DNA of 64,000 bases, taken from positions 1 to 64,000 of the forward strand of contig NZ_AWZT01000019.1 of NCBI RefSeq assembly GCF_000472525.1. Reading direction: 5' to 3'. The position numbers and the translations under genes are program-made. Position 1 is the first letter of the stretch. Each line of letters starts with the position of its first letter. The DNA comes from Paraburkholderia dilworthii (GTDB lineage Bacteria; Pseudomonadota; Gammaproteobacteria; Burkholderiales; Burkholderiaceae). Of this stretch, positions 42,272 to 52,131 are shown piece after piece. The notes beneath the pieces were generated by a model. That model saw only the letters and a list, made by a program, of their open reading frames with translations. It searched no databases and had not been told where the DNA came from.

Positions 42272-44355
42272 ACGACTTATCTCAAGCCCACATGCTGGGC
42301 GCCGTCATGCCCGAATCCGCCGGTGAGGCGCAAAGCGCGCCTGGCGACGCGAGCGACGCGGCTGACGCGCTGACCGCGTCCAACGTGTCCAACGTGTCCA
42401 ACGTGTCCAACGCGTCCGCCCCGTTTGCCCCTTCGCTCGACGCCGCGATCACGCGCGCGACCGACGCCATCCTCGCCGCGCAGAAGCCGGACGGCCACTG
42501 GATTTACGAACTGGAAGCCGACGCAACGATTCCCGCCGAATACGTGCTGCTGGTCCATTACCTCGGCGAAACGCCGAATATCGAACTGGAGCAGAAAATC
42601 GCGCGCTATCTGCGCCGCATCCAGCTCGCCGACGGCGGCTGGCCGCTCTTCACCGACGGCGCGCTCGACGTCAGCGCGAGCGTGAAGGCGTACTTCGCGC
42701 TGAAGATGATCGGCGATCCCGTGGATGCCGAGCATATGGTCCGCGCACGCGAGGCGATTCTCACGCACGGGGGCGCGGAGGCAGTGAACGTCTTCACGCG
42801 AATCCTGCTGGCGCTGTTCGGCGTGGTGTCGTGGCGCGCAGTGCCGATGATGCCCGTCGAGATCACGCTGTTGCCGATGTGGTTCCCGTTCCATCTGTCG
42901 AAGGTGTCGTACTGGGCGCGGACCGTGATCGTGCCGCTGCTCGTGCTTAACGCAAAGCGGCCGCTCGCGCGCAATCCGCGCCGCGTGCGCATCGACGAGT
43001 TGTTCCGTGGGGCGCCGGTCAACACCGGCATGCCGGCGCGGGCGCCGCATCAGCATGTCGGCTGGTTTCGCTTTTTCCGCGTCGTGGATACGGTGCTGCG
43101 CGCGGTCGACGGCCTGTTTCCGAAAGTCACCCGCGAGCGCGCGGTGCGTGAAGCGGTGGCCTTCGTCGATCGGCGGCTGAATGGCGAAGACGGCCTCGGC
43201 GCGATTTTCCCGGCTATGGCCAATTCAGTGATGATGTACGACGTGCTCGGCTATCCGGCCGATCATCCGAACCGCGCGATTGCGCGCCAGTCGATTGAAA
43301 AGCTGCTCGTTATCAAGGATGACGAAGCATATTGCCAGCCGTGTCTGTCGCCGGTGTGGGACACGTCGCTTGCCGCGCACGCGTTGCTCGAAACCGGCGA
43401 AGCGCGCGCCGAGCAGGCGGCTGAGCGCGGCCTTGCATGGCTGCGTCCGCTACAGATTCTCGACGTGCGCGGCGACTGGATTTCGCGCCGCCCGAACGTG
43501 CGTCCTGGCGGCTGGGCTTTCCAGTACAACAACGCGTATTACCCGGACGTCGACGACACGGCCGTGGTTGCGATGGCCATGCATCGTTCGGCGGCGCTCA
43601 CGGAATCGGGCGTCGATCGGGAAGCGATTGCGCGCGCGCGCGAATGGGTCGTCGGCATGCAGAGCAGCGACGGCGGCTGGGGCGCGTTCGAGCCCGAGAA
43701 CACGCAGTATTACCTGAACAACATTCCGTTCTCCGATCACGGCGCGCTGCTCGATCCGCCGACTGCCGACGTGTCCGGCCGTTGTCTGTCGATGCTCGCG
43801 CAACTCGGCGAGTTCCCGCAGAACAGCGAACCGGCGCAACGCGCGCTCGACTACATGCTGAAGGAACAGGAGCCGGATGGCAGCTGGTATGGCCGTTGGG
43901 GTTTGAACTACATCTACGGTACGTGGACCGCGCTGTGTTCGCTGAACGCGGCCGGCATGCCGCACGACGACCCGCGCATCCAGCGCGCCGCGCAGTGGCT
44001 GTTGTCTATCCAGAACGAAGACGGCGGCTGGGGCGAGGGCGGCGAGAGCTACAAGCTCGACTATCGCGGTTACGAACGCGCGCCGAGCACGGCTTCGCAA
44101 ACGGCGTGGGCGCTGATGGGCCTGATGGCGGCGGGCGAGGTGAATCACGAGGCCGTTGCGCGCGGCATCGACTATTTGCAGCGAGAACAGCGTGAACATG
44201 GCTTGTGGGACGAAACGCGGTTTACCGCCACCGGTTTCCCGCGCGTGTTTTATCTGCGCTATCACGGCTACCGCAAGTTCTTCCCGCTGTGGGCGCTCGC
44301 GCGCTTCCGTCATTTGAAGCGCAACGGGCTTACGCGCGTCGCGGTCGGGATGTAA
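42268..44355 (+). CDS. shc: Squalene-hopene cyclase
   Basis: 695 residues. It cyclises squalene to hopene at the cytoplasmic membrane. The protonating motif DVDDTA begins at residue 427, and several QW repeats are visible (QKPDGHW, QLADGGW, QSSDGGWGAFEPENT, QEPDGSWYGRWG, QNEDGGWGEG). The N-terminus has an extension with an SNV tripeptide repeat of low complexity before the first helix. It overlaps hpnE and is followed 3 bp later by hpnG, all in one operon. Confidence 0.97.
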   Translation: MNDLSQAHMLGAVMPESAGEAQSAPGDASDAADALTASNVSNVSNVSNASAPFAPSLDAAITRATDAILAAQKPDGHWIYELEADATIPAEYVLLVHYLGETPNIELEQKIARYLRRIQLADGGWPLFTDGALDVSASVKAYFALKMIGDPVDAEHMVRAREAILTHGGAEAVNVFTRILLALFGVVSWRAVPMMPVEITLLPMWFPFHLSKVSYWARTVIVPLLVLNAKRPLARNPRRVRIDELFRGAPVNTGMPARAPHQHVGWFRFFRVVDTVLRAVDGLFPKVTRERAVREAVAFVDRRLNGEDGLGAIFPAMANSVMMYDVLGYPADHPNRAIARQSIEKLLVIKDDEAYCQPCLSPVWDTSLAAHALLETGEARAEQAAERGLAWLRPLQILDVRGDWISRRPNVRPGGWAFQYNNAYYPDVDDTAVVAMAMHRSAALTESGVDREAIARAREWVVGMQSSDGGWGAFEPENTQYYLNNIPFSDHGALLDPPTADVSGRCLSMLAQLGEFPQNSEPAQRALDYMLKEQEPDGSWYGRWGLNYIYGTWTALCSLNAAGMPHDDPRIQRAAQWLLSIQNEDGGWGEGGESYKLDYRGYERAPSTASQTAWALMGLMAAGEVNHEAVARGIDYLQREQREHGLWDETRFTATGFPRVFYLRYHGYRKFFPLWALARFRHLKRNGLTRVAVGM
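42378..42417 (+). repeat. 9-bp tandem repeat in the shc N-terminus
   Basis: GTCCAACGT repeated about four times, coding for repeating Ser-Asn-Val. Located before the conserved cyclase fold; copy number could vary in frame without harming activity. Confidence 0.85.
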
Positions 44356-44358
44356 CGG

Positions 44359-45090
44359 ATGCCCGGTCCCACAGCGCCGTCCGCCGATGCCGGCCGCAGC
44401 GGCTTGCCGGTCATCGTCGTCACGGGCATGGCTTTCGAAGCGCGAATCGCGCGAGGCCAGGGCGTCGAAGTGGTCTACGCGGCGCGCGCCGATTTGCTGG
44501 AACGCGCGCTGAGCGCAGCGGTGGCGCGCGGTTGCTCGGGGATCGTCAGCTTCGGTACGGCGGGCGGCCTGGCGCCGGATTTGAAGCCGGGCGCGCTGAT
44601 TGTCGCGGATGCCGTCGAAGGTCCGTTCGGCCGCGTTCCCACCGATTCAGCCTGGGCCAACCGGCTCGCCGCCGCGCTGACTAAGGGACCGCTCGCATCG
44701 CGTTTGCAGCGCGGCTCGATGGCCGCGGTTGCAGCACCGCTCATGTCCGCCGACGACAAGCGGGCGCTGCATCACTCGACGGGCGCGTTGGCTGTGGATA
44801 TGGAGTCGCATCTCGCTGGCGCGATGGCCGTCGCGCGTGGATTGCCGTTCGCCGTGTGCCGTGCGATCGTGGATCCGGCGTGGCGCACATTGCCGTCGGC
44901 AGCGACTGCGGGGCTGCGCGATGACGGCAGCACCGCGCTTGCCCCGATCCTGCGTGAGCTGATGCGGCAACCGTCGCAGATCGGCGCGCTGATTCAGGTG
45001 GCGATGGATGCTCGCGCGGCGCGCGTCTCGCTGGTGCATGCTCGGCAAGCGCTCGGCGCAGCGGGGGCGTTCAATATCGGCGTCGCCTGA
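44359..45090 (+). CDS. hpnG: Adenosylhopane nucleosidase-like phosphorylase HpnG
   Basis: 243 residues of the purine nucleoside phosphorylase/MTAN superfamily: VTGMAFEARIARG at the start, VSFGTAGGLAPDLKPGALIVADAV in the middle, and the nucleoside-binding VDMESHLAGAMA near residues 153-164. In the hopanoid pathway HpnG removes adenine from adenosylhopane to give ribosylhopane. Position directly after shc supports the call. Confidence 0.9.
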   Translation: MPGPTAPSADAGRSGLPVIVVTGMAFEARIARGQGVEVVYAARADLLERALSAAVARGCSGIVSFGTAGGLAPDLKPGALIVADAVEGPFGRVPTDSAWANRLAAALTKGPLASRLQRGSMAAVAAPLMSADDKRALHHSTGALAVDMESHLAGAMAVARGLPFAVCRAIVDPAWRTLPSAATAGLRDDGSTALAPILRELMRQPSQIGALIQVAMDARAARVSLVHARQALGAAGAFNIGVA

Positions 45091-45305
45091 CGCTGTCCGA
45101 TGAGCCGTGGTGCTGCTTGCCGCGCGCTTGCCTGCCGCACTTCACTTGCCCGTCTATAACCCTGCCGCCATCCTGGGCGCGCATTCGCTGATGTTATTGC
45201 TGAGCCAGTGCTGGATAGACGCGGTGCATGTTGCCGCCTGCCTGCGGCGGTTCGCGTAGCCATTCAACGCCATCGGTCTACGCCTGAGGCGCGCGTTCAC
45301 CGATG

Positions 45306-46370
45306 CTATTGCGCAGCCGGTGCTGAAGCCGGTTGTTTGTTATCGGCTGGCGCGGCAGTCGGTAGCGTGGCCGTGCCCGGCGCTGACGCCGGAGCCGGTG
45401 CGGTTGTGGGCGCCGTAGCTGTACCCGCAGTTGTCCCCGCATTCGTCCGATTCGGCATCGAGCCCGCCGCGCCGCTTGCCGGCGCAGGCGCGTCACCCGG
45501 ATCCGTGTAATTGGGCACGCCCGCCGGCGCGCCCGTAGCCGCTCCAGACGCCGCATCCGGCGTCGCAGCCGTATCGCCTGGGTCCGCGTAATTGGGCAGC
45601 GCGGCCGGCGCGCCTGCGGCAGCACCCTTCGCCGGAACGGGTGCAGCGCCGGAATCCTCCTGATCGTCGTATTCCGGCAGCGGCGCTGCATTGTCGCCGG
45701 TGCCGCGCAGACGCGCCCGCCGTTGCTGCGTATAGGCGTCGCGCACGAACGAGTATTTGTCCAAAGCCGCTTGTTGCAACAGATCCGTTGCGCCGAGCAG
45801 ATCCGAACGCACGCTCACGAATTGCAGCACATACAGCGGATTACGCAACGCCGGCTCCATGTAGTTCAATGGATTGAACTTCACGTCCACCACGAGGCCC
45901 ATGCTGTCGCGCACGGTGCTAGGCCCGAATAGCGGCAACACCAGATACGGTCCCGACGGGATCCCCCAGTGTCCGAGCGTCAGGCCGAAATCCTGATGAT
46001 GCTTCGGCAACCCTGCCGGCGTCGCCCAATCGAGCAGGCCGCCGAGGCCGAACGTCGAGTTGAAGGCGAAACGGATGATGTCCTCGGTCGCGTCGGTGAT
46101 CTTCAATTGCAGCAGCGCGTTCGCAGCGTTGCTCAGGTCGCCCAGGTTCGAAAAGAAGTTGCTGACGGCCGTGCGCAACGGCTGCGGCGTCACCTTCTGA
46201 TAGCCCTTGGCGACGGGCATCGCGACGTAGCGGTCAAGACCGTCGTTGAAAGTGAACACCGCCCGGTTCATCGGCTCGAACGGGTCGCCGGGCTTGCGGT
46301 CCGGACCGGTTGCGCAGCCGGCAATGAGGCCGGTGGCGGCGAGCGCCAGCACGGTGGTACGCAGTTTCAT
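45306..46370 (-). CDS. mlaA: MlaA/VacJ-family outer-membrane lipoprotein
   Basis: 354 residues. Signal peptide with lipobox LIAGC (Cys19). The MlaA domain spans about 28-235 (DPFEPMNRAVFTFNDGLDRYV, LGDLSNAANALLQLK, FGLTLGHWGIPSGPYLVLPLFGPSTVRD). A Pro/Ala/Thr-rich tail of about 110 residues holds repeated PNYxDPGD units. MlaA moves phospholipids from the outer leaflet to the Mla system. Here it is 2 bp from hpnN, so it may serve lipid or hopanoid traffic of this cluster. Confidence 0.93.
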   Translation of the reverse strand: MKLRTTVLALAATGLIAGCATGPDRKPGDPFEPMNRAVFTFNDGLDRYVAMPVAKGYQKVTPQPLRTAVSNFFSNLGDLSNAANALLQLKITDATEDIIRFAFNSTFGLGGLLDWATPAGLPKHHQDFGLTLGHWGIPSGPYLVLPLFGPSTVRDSMGLVVDVKFNPLNYMEPALRNPLYVLQFVSVRSDLLGATDLLQQAALDKYSFVRDAYTQQRRARLRGTGDNAAPLPEYDDQEDSGAAPVPAKGAAAGAPAALPNYADPGDTAATPDAASGAATGAPAGVPNYTDPGDAPAPASGAAGSMPNRTNAGTTAGTATAPTTAPAPASAPGTATLPTAAPADNKQPASAPAAQ

Positions 46371-46372
46371 GC

Positions 46373-48988
46373 TTATATTCCTTTGTGCTTCGCGCGACGT
46401 GGGCGCGGCTTGCCCATCAGCACGGGTTGGAAAACCACTGCACCGATGAGCGTGCAAAACAGCGACAGCGCCAGCAGGCGGCCCATGCTGGACGTTCCCG
46501 GATGATGCGAAAGCCACAGGCTGCCGAACGCCGTCGCCGTGGTCGCCGCGCTGAACAGCACGGCGTGCGTCAGGCTCGACTGCAACAAGCCGGTTTGTCC
46601 GTTGCGCCATGCCATCACGAAGTAAATCTTGAAGGCCACGCCGACGCCGAGCATCAGCGGCAATGCGATGATATTCGCGAAATTCAGCGGCATGCCGAAC
46701 ACCACGCACAACTCCAGTGTGACAAGCGCCGACACGAGCAGCGGAACGAGGGTGCGCAGCATATCGCCGAGGCGCCGCAGCGCGACCCACAACAGGATCG
46801 CGATGGACAGCAGCGCCCAGCCCGCGGCCTGCAAGAACGCCTTGATGATCGTATCCGCGGAATGAAGGATTGAGATCGGTCCGCCGATCGCGCCGGGCTC
46901 CGCCTTCTTGACAGCATGCGCGAAGCGCGCGAGCGCCACGTCGTCGTTTGGATCAGTGCCGGGCTTCACCTTCGGCGCAATGTCGACGAGCGCCCGGCCA
47001 TCCTTCGATACCCAGTCCTTCGAAATTTCCTTCGGCAGATTGTCCCGCGTGATTTCGGTCGGCTGCAGCAGATTCTCCAACTGCTTGAGCGCGATGCGCA
47101 GCGGCTCGGACATCGCGGTTTCCGCGCGGTCGCGTGTGGCGGCATCCACGGCGGCGAGCTTTTGCAGCGTGGCCGACAGATGTTTCGCTTCGGCGGCGCC
47201 CGGACCCGGGTGATCGTCGGCGGCGAGCGAGAGCTGGTTCGACGCGCGCTTGAGCGCCGCGACGCGCACTGCGTCCGTGGCTTGCGGCGCCGGTTGCTGT
47301 TCCAGCGCGGGCAGCAGTTGCTGCGCGGCGCTCGCGATGAGCATCATCTTTTGTTGCTGCTGCGCGGGGACAAAGGTGTCGAGCGTCGTGACGCGGCCCA
47401 CTTCGGGCAATGCGCGCAAACGCTCGGCCACGCGATCGGCCTCAGCAAGCGAGGGCGCGAGCGCATGCACGTTGTTCACCGCCGCCTCGGGAGAATCCTT
47501 CAGCGACAGCAGCGTGGCCATCGACTCCGTATGCGGATCTTTCAGATGCAGCGGATTGAAGTCGAAATGCAAACGCGTGAGCAACGGCGTGGCGCCGATC
47601 ACGACGATCAGCGTGCCGATCAGCACGGGCTTGCGGTGACGGGCGAGGAAATCGTCGACGGGTGCGAGTTGCTTGAAGCCCGGCGACGCGGGCTCGCCCG
47701 GCGGGTTGAAGATCTTCAACAGCGCCGGCAGCAGCGTCATATTGGTCAGATACGCGACGAACATGCCGACGCCGGCGATCTCGCCCAACTCGGACACGCC
47801 GCGGTACGCCGTCGGCAGAAACGAGAAGAAGCTCAGCGCAACCGCGACCGCGGCGAGGGTGAGCGGCACGCCGATACTGTGCGCGGTATGGGCGAGCGCG
47901 GCGGAAAGACGGTCGTCGCGATTGCGCTCTTCGCGATACTTGACGCCGAACTGCACGCCAAAATCGACGCCCAGGCCGACGAATAGCACCATGAACGCAA
48001 CCGAGATCATGTTCAGCGCGCCGACCATCATGAGGCCGAGGGCCGCGGTAATCGCGAGCCCGACGAACAGCGTGATGAAGACCGCGGCGATCATGCGGCC
48101 GGAGCGCAGCGCAAGCCACAAGATCACCAGCACGACGACGAATGTGCCGATACCGTTGAGCACCGCGCCGTCCTTGACTGACGCGAACTCTTCGTCCGCG
48201 AGCGGCTGTGCGCCGGTCAGGCGGACTGTGGCGCCATAACGCGAGTCGAGATGCAGCGAGGCCGCCGTATCGCGGATCGCCTTAGACGCCGTTGCGCCCG
48301 GCTCGAGCGCATCGTAGTTGACGACCGGCTGCACGACCACGAAGGCGCGGGCCGGATTGGTCGCGGCACTTTTGTCGACGAACGCGCGCCACGAAAAAGC
48401 GGCAGGCTTGCCCGCCAGCACGAGGTCCAGCGTATTCGCGCTTTGCGACAACAGGCGGCTCATGTCCGAGAGCTTCACCTGACCGATCTGCAACGGCAGC
48501 AACAGGCTCGTGGTGAGCGTGCCAGCAAGTCCTGTGAGACTGGGATCGTGCGCAAGGGTGTTCACGAGCGGGCGCGACTGCACGAGTTGCGAGGTGGTCG
48601 ACATGACCTCTTCAGTCGACGGGAACAGCAGGCCGTTGTGTTCGAAGAACGGGCCGCCAGCGGGCTGCGAGACTGCGACGAATTCCTTCGGCTCCGCTTT
48701 CAGCGCTGCCGTTAGCGCGTTCGCGGCGGCGTCGGCGAATTCAGGCGCTTGCGCCTCGACGACGACGAGCACCGTCTCGCCGCGCTCGGGGAAGGCTTGG
48801 TCCATCGCGTGCTGGAGCGTGGACCATTCCTTGTCCGTTTCGATGAGGCGGCTGATGTCCGTGTTGATCTTGAAGTGATGCGCGACATAGATCCCGCTCA
48901 AAATGGCGAGCACGATCGACAGTGCGATGATCCGCAAAGGATGGCGCACCGAGTAGGCGACGAGGCGAACGATAGATGACTTCAGCAT
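46373..48988 (-). CDS. hpnN: Hopanoid transporter HpnN (RND family)
   Basis: 871 residues from MLKSSIV. RND/MMPL-type transporter: one N-terminal helix, a periplasmic loop, then a block of helices (about 270-430), a second loop and a terminal block (about 715-865). FMVLFVGLGVDFGVQFGVKYREE is the signature segment. HpnN shuttles hopanoids to the outer membrane. It is upstream of mlaA in the same operon and divergent from hpnM. The longer frame with an earlier Met has no added homology. Confidence 0.93.
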   Translation of the reverse strand: MLKSSIVRLVAYSVRHPLRIIALSIVLAILSGIYVAHHFKINTDISRLIETDKEWSTLQHAMDQAFPERGETVLVVVEAQAPEFADAAANALTAALKAEPKEFVAVSQPAGGPFFEHNGLLFPSTEEVMSTTSQLVQSRPLVNTLAHDPSLTGLAGTLTTSLLLPLQIGQVKLSDMSRLLSQSANTLDLVLAGKPAAFSWRAFVDKSAATNPARAFVVVQPVVNYDALEPGATASKAIRDTAASLHLDSRYGATVRLTGAQPLADEEFASVKDGAVLNGIGTFVVVLVILWLALRSGRMIAAVFITLFVGLAITAALGLMMVGALNMISVAFMVLFVGLGVDFGVQFGVKYREERNRDDRLSAALAHTAHSIGVPLTLAAVAVALSFFSFLPTAYRGVSELGEIAGVGMFVAYLTNMTLLPALLKIFNPPGEPASPGFKQLAPVDDFLARHRKPVLIGTLIVVIGATPLLTRLHFDFNPLHLKDPHTESMATLLSLKDSPEAAVNNVHALAPSLAEADRVAERLRALPEVGRVTTLDTFVPAQQQQKMMLIASAAQQLLPALEQQPAPQATDAVRVAALKRASNQLSLAADDHPGPGAAEAKHLSATLQKLAAVDAATRDRAETAMSEPLRIALKQLENLLQPTEITRDNLPKEISKDWVSKDGRALVDIAPKVKPGTDPNDDVALARFAHAVKKAEPGAIGGPISILHSADTIIKAFLQAAGWALLSIAILLWVALRRLGDMLRTLVPLLVSALVTLELCVVFGMPLNFANIIALPLMLGVGVAFKIYFVMAWRNGQTGLLQSSLTHAVLFSAATTATAFGSLWLSHHPGTSSMGRLLALSLFCTLIGAVVFQPVLMGKPRPRRAKHKGI

Positions 48989-49286
48989 GTAGGCGAACTT
49001 GGCCTTATCACGGGTGGCATTTTGACGAAAGTGCACAAGTATACAGAGCCGGAGCAAAGCGGACCGCATTCAGTGCCAGTGCGCGGCAGCGATGCCGCCG
49101 GGGGCGGACAGCGACAATGAGCAATAGCGACGCCCTCCGACAGCGCAGGCAGCACTGCCCGTAGCAAATGCGGCTCCCGGTGCAGCTCGATGGGGCGGGA
49201 ACGCAATGTCGGTATACTGGTCTACCCAGCTTTCGCCGCGAGTTCAGGGTCGGCGGCGCACACTCTTTTCAGGTCTTGTCGAGCGT

Positions 49287-49892
49287 ATGAAACGTTATCT
49301 GTCTGCTTTTCTGGCTGCGGCCGTGGTGTCAACAGCCGCCTATGCGCAAAGCGCGCCCGACGCGGTGGTAAAAAGTGCCGTCGAGGGAACGGTCTCGGCA
49401 ATGAAAGCCGATCCGCAAGCCCGCGGCGGCGATATGACGAAGATCACGCAACTGGTCGAGACGCGCTTCGTGCCGGCAACGGACTTTCAGCGCACCACGC
49501 GTATCGCAGTCGGCAAGGCGTGGAGCACCGCTACCCCCGAGCAGCAGAAGCAGCTTTATGAGCAGTTCACGCTGCTGCTCGTGCGCACGTATGCTTCGTC
49601 GCTTTCGCAGTTGCGCGATCAGGACGTGAAGTTCAAGTTCCTGCCGGCCAATGTGCCTGGTGGCGCGAAAGACGTCGTCGTGCAATCGCACGTGATCAGC
49701 AATGGCGGCGACGACGCAATCGACTACCGGCTCACCAAGGGGCCGTCCGGCTGGAAGATCTATGACATCAATATGATGGGCGCGTGGCTGATCCAGGTGT
49801 ATCAGACGCAATTCGCCGATCAGCTTGCCAAGGGCGGCGTCGACGGTCTGATCAAGTTCCTCACCGCGCATAACGCACGCAGCGCGGGGTGA
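49287..49892 (+). CDS. hpnM: HpnM, MlaC/Ttg2D-family periplasmic protein
   Basis: 201 residues with a signal peptide (MKRYLSAFLAAAVVSTAAYA). The mature part matches the MlaC/Ttg2D lipid-binding family: TRIAVGKAWSTATPEQQKQLYEQFTLLLVRTYASSL and YDINMMGAWLIQVYQTQFADQLAKGGVDGLIKFL. It probably carries lipid across the periplasm between HpnN and MlaA. Divergent from hpnN. An upstream Met at 49206 would remove the signal peptide and is rejected. Confidence 0.93.
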   Translation: MKRYLSAFLAAAVVSTAAYAQSAPDAVVKSAVEGTVSAMKADPQARGGDMTKITQLVETRFVPATDFQRTTRIAVGKAWSTATPEQQKQLYEQFTLLLVRTYASSLSQLRDQDVKFKFLPANVPGGAKDVVVQSHVISNGGDDAIDYRLTKGPSGWKIYDINMMGAWLIQVYQTQFADQLAKGGVDGLIKFLTAHNARSAG

Positions 49893-49937
49893 CCTGAACC
49901 GGGAGTCTGCTTGCCTCTTGAGTAGAACCAGCAAAGA

Positions 49938-49968
49938 AAAAGCGCGGCCTTAAAGACCGCGCTTTTTT
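49938..49968. terminator. Bidirectional terminator between hpnM and hpnH
   Basis: A ten-base stem AAGCGCGGCC with GACCGCGCTT (inner mismatch), a five-base loop, A-run on the left and T-run on the right. It can end both convergent transcripts. Confidence 0.9.
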
Positions 49969-50021
49969 GCATCATGCAGCACCGGTTTGACGAGCGGCGC
50001 GAGGCCGCTGCCCGTGAACGC

Positions 50022-51176
50022 TCAGTGCGCAGCAGTAGCCGTCTGCACCTTGCTGCCCTTGCCGGCCACCTTGATTTCTTCCAGCTTGATCTCGACGTGG
50101 CGCGAGAACACGTATTCAGCCGGGCGCTGCTTGTCCAAAGGAATGTCCTTCGTGAAAGCACCCGACGTCTTCGGGCCGCGCATGCTGACCTTCAACGCCT
50201 TCAACGGATGCGCAACCGTATCCATCACGGCCGTGGCTTCGAAGCCGCAGTGGACCATGCAGTCGGCGCACTTTTCATAGTTGCCCGTACCGTATTTGTC
50301 CCAGTCCGTGGTTTCCATCAATTCCTTGAAGGTCTTCACGTAGCCTTCGCCGACCAGATAGCACGGCTTCTGCCAGCCGAACACCGTACGCGCCGGGTTG
50401 CCCCACGGCGTGCATTCGTAGGTCTGATTGCCGGCCAGGAAGTCGAGGAACATAGCCGACTGGCTGAACGACCAGTTCTTGCCGTTGTTGCCGCGCTTGA
50501 AAATTTCGCGGAACAGGTGCTTGGTCTTGTCGCGGTTCAGGAAGTGCTGCTGATCCGGCGCGCGCTCGTACGCATAGCCCGGCGAGACGGTGATGCCGTC
50601 CACGCCCATCGGCCCGACTGTGTCGAAGAACGCGGCAACACGCTCCGGCACCGCGTCGTTGAACAGCGTGCAGTTGATGTTCACGCGGAAACCGCGGCGC
50701 TTCGCTTCCTTGATGGCCGCAACCGCCTTGTCGTACACGCCGTCTTGCGACACCGAATGGTCGTGCATCTGCTGATCGCCATCCAGGTGAACTGACCAGA
50801 CGAAGTACGGATTCGGCTCGTAGTCGTCCATCTTCTTTTCCATCAGCAGCGCGTTCGTGCACAGGTACACAAACTTCTTGCGTGCGATGATGCCCTTTAC
50901 GATCTGCGGCATTTCCTTGTGCAGAAGCGGCTCGCCGCCTGCAATCGACACTACGGGCGCGCCGCATTCGTCGACGGCGCCCAGGCATTCTTCCAGCGAC
51001 AGACGCTGATTCAGGATGGGGTCCGGATAGTCGATCTTGCCGCAGCCATTGCAGGCAAGATTGCAGCGGAATAGTGGCTCCAGCATCAGTGCGAGCGGGT
51101 AGCGTTTGTTGCCGGAGAGGTGCTGACGCATGATGTATGCGCCGACCCGGACTTTCTGTAGCAGCGGAATAGACAA
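50022..51176 (-). CDS. hpnH: Adenosylhopane synthase HpnH (radical SAM)
   Basis: 384 residues. The radical-SAM cluster motif CNLACNGC (C-x3-C-x2-C) follows LMLEPLFRCN at about residues 30-45. VSIAGGEPLL follows. HpnH joins a 5'-deoxyadenosyl group to diploptene. It lies 10 bp after ispH in the same operon, upstream of the hopanoid terminator. Confidence 0.95.
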   Translation of the reverse strand: MSIPLLQKVRVGAYIMRQHLSGNKRYPLALMLEPLFRCNLACNGCGKIDYPDPILNQRLSLEECLGAVDECGAPVVSIAGGEPLLHKEMPQIVKGIIARKKFVYLCTNALLMEKKMDDYEPNPYFVWSVHLDGDQQMHDHSVSQDGVYDKAVAAIKEAKRRGFRVNINCTLFNDAVPERVAAFFDTVGPMGVDGITVSPGYAYERAPDQQHFLNRDKTKHLFREIFKRGNNGKNWSFSQSAMFLDFLAGNQTYECTPWGNPARTVFGWQKPCYLVGEGYVKTFKELMETTDWDKYGTGNYEKCADCMVHCGFEATAVMDTVAHPLKALKVSMRGPKTSGAFTKDIPLDKQRPAEYVFSRHVEIKLEEIKVAGKGSKVQTATAAH

Positions 51177-51186
51177 GACGTCCTCC

Positions 51187-52131
51187 TTAAACTTCGCGTA
51201 CGGCGAGTGGTTGCATCAACTTCGATGGCAACTTGAATTCGACCTTCTCTTCACGGCCCGCCATCGTCGTGACATCGACGGGCCCCATTGCGCTAAGCGC
51301 ATCGATTACATTTTTGACCATTTCTTCCGGCGCCGAAGCGCCGGCCGTGATGCCGATGGTCTGCGCATTCGCAAACCACTCCGGCTTCACTTCGGAACCG
51401 TCGGCGACGAGATAGCTCGCCACGCCGCTTTCGCTGCCGATCTCGCGCAGCCGGTTCGAGTTCGAACTGTTCGTGGCGCCCACCACCAGCAGCACGTCCA
51501 CCTGCTTGCTCAACTCGCGCACGGCGGCCTGGCGGTTTTGCGTGGCATAGCAGATGTCGCGCGTGTCAGGACCGACGATGTTGGTGAAGCGGCGCAGCAA
51601 CGCGTCGATAATGCCACGCGTGTCGTCCACTGAGAGCGTAGTCTGCGTGACGTAGGCGAGCGGTGTATCGGCCGGCAAGTTCAGATGCTCGACTTCGGCC
51701 TCGCTTTGCACCAGCAGCACCTTGCCCGGAATCTGACCGATCGTGCCTTCCACTTCCGGATGTCCGGCGTGGCCAATCAGAATCAGCGTGCGCCCGGCGC
51801 TTACATATTGACGCCCCTGCACATGCACCTTCGTGACGAGCGGGCAGGTCGCGTCGAGCACGTCAAGACCACGCGCTTGCGCGTCGCGCTCGACCGTTTG
51901 AGCGACGCCATGCGCGCTGAAAATCGCCACGGCGCCTTGCGGCACTTCATCGAGTTCTTCGACGAAGCGCGCGCCTTTCTGGCGCAGATTGTCGACCACA
52001 TGACGATTGTGGACAATCTCGTGGCGTACATATACAGGCGCGCCGTGCTGCTGCAACGCCCGATCGACAATCTCGATTGCACGAACAACGCCCGCACAAA
52101 AGCCGCGGGGTTGGGCAAGGATGACTCGCAT
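51187..52131 (-). CDS. ispH: 4-hydroxy-3-methylbut-2-enyl diphosphate reductase
   Basis: 314 residues from MRVILAQPRGFCAG; an in-frame Met 69 bp upstream is possible. IspH (LytB) makes IPP and DMAPP in the last step of the MEP pathway using a 4Fe-4S cluster. The three cluster cysteines are in GFCAGV, DATCPLVTKVH and CYATQNRQ. It shares an operon with hpnH, tying isoprenoid precursor supply to hopanoid synthesis. Confidence 0.96.
   Translation of the reverse strand: MRVILAQPRGFCAGVVRAIEIVDRALQQHGAPVYVRHEIVHNRHVVDNLRQKGARFVEELDEVPQGAVAIFSAHGVAQTVERDAQARGLDVLDATCPLVTKVHVQGRQYVSAGRTLILIGHAGHPEVEGTIGQIPGKVLLVQSEAEVEHLNLPADTPLAYVTQTTLSVDDTRGIIDALLRRFTNIVGPDTRDICYATQNRQAAVRELSKQVDVLLVVGATNSSNSNRLREIGSESGVASYLVADGSEVKPEWFANAQTIGITAGASAPEEMVKNVIDALSAMGPVDVTTMAGREEKVEFKLPSKLMQPLAVREV

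Noticed and set aside
43437..44313. Long open frames in other frames within shc
   Set aside because: They overlap the cyclase catalytic region and carry no motif.
45208..45510. 100-residue plus-strand Ala/Val/Gly-rich frame opposite the mlaA tail
   Set aside because: Arises from the repetitive Pro/Ala-rich coding of mlaA on the other strand.
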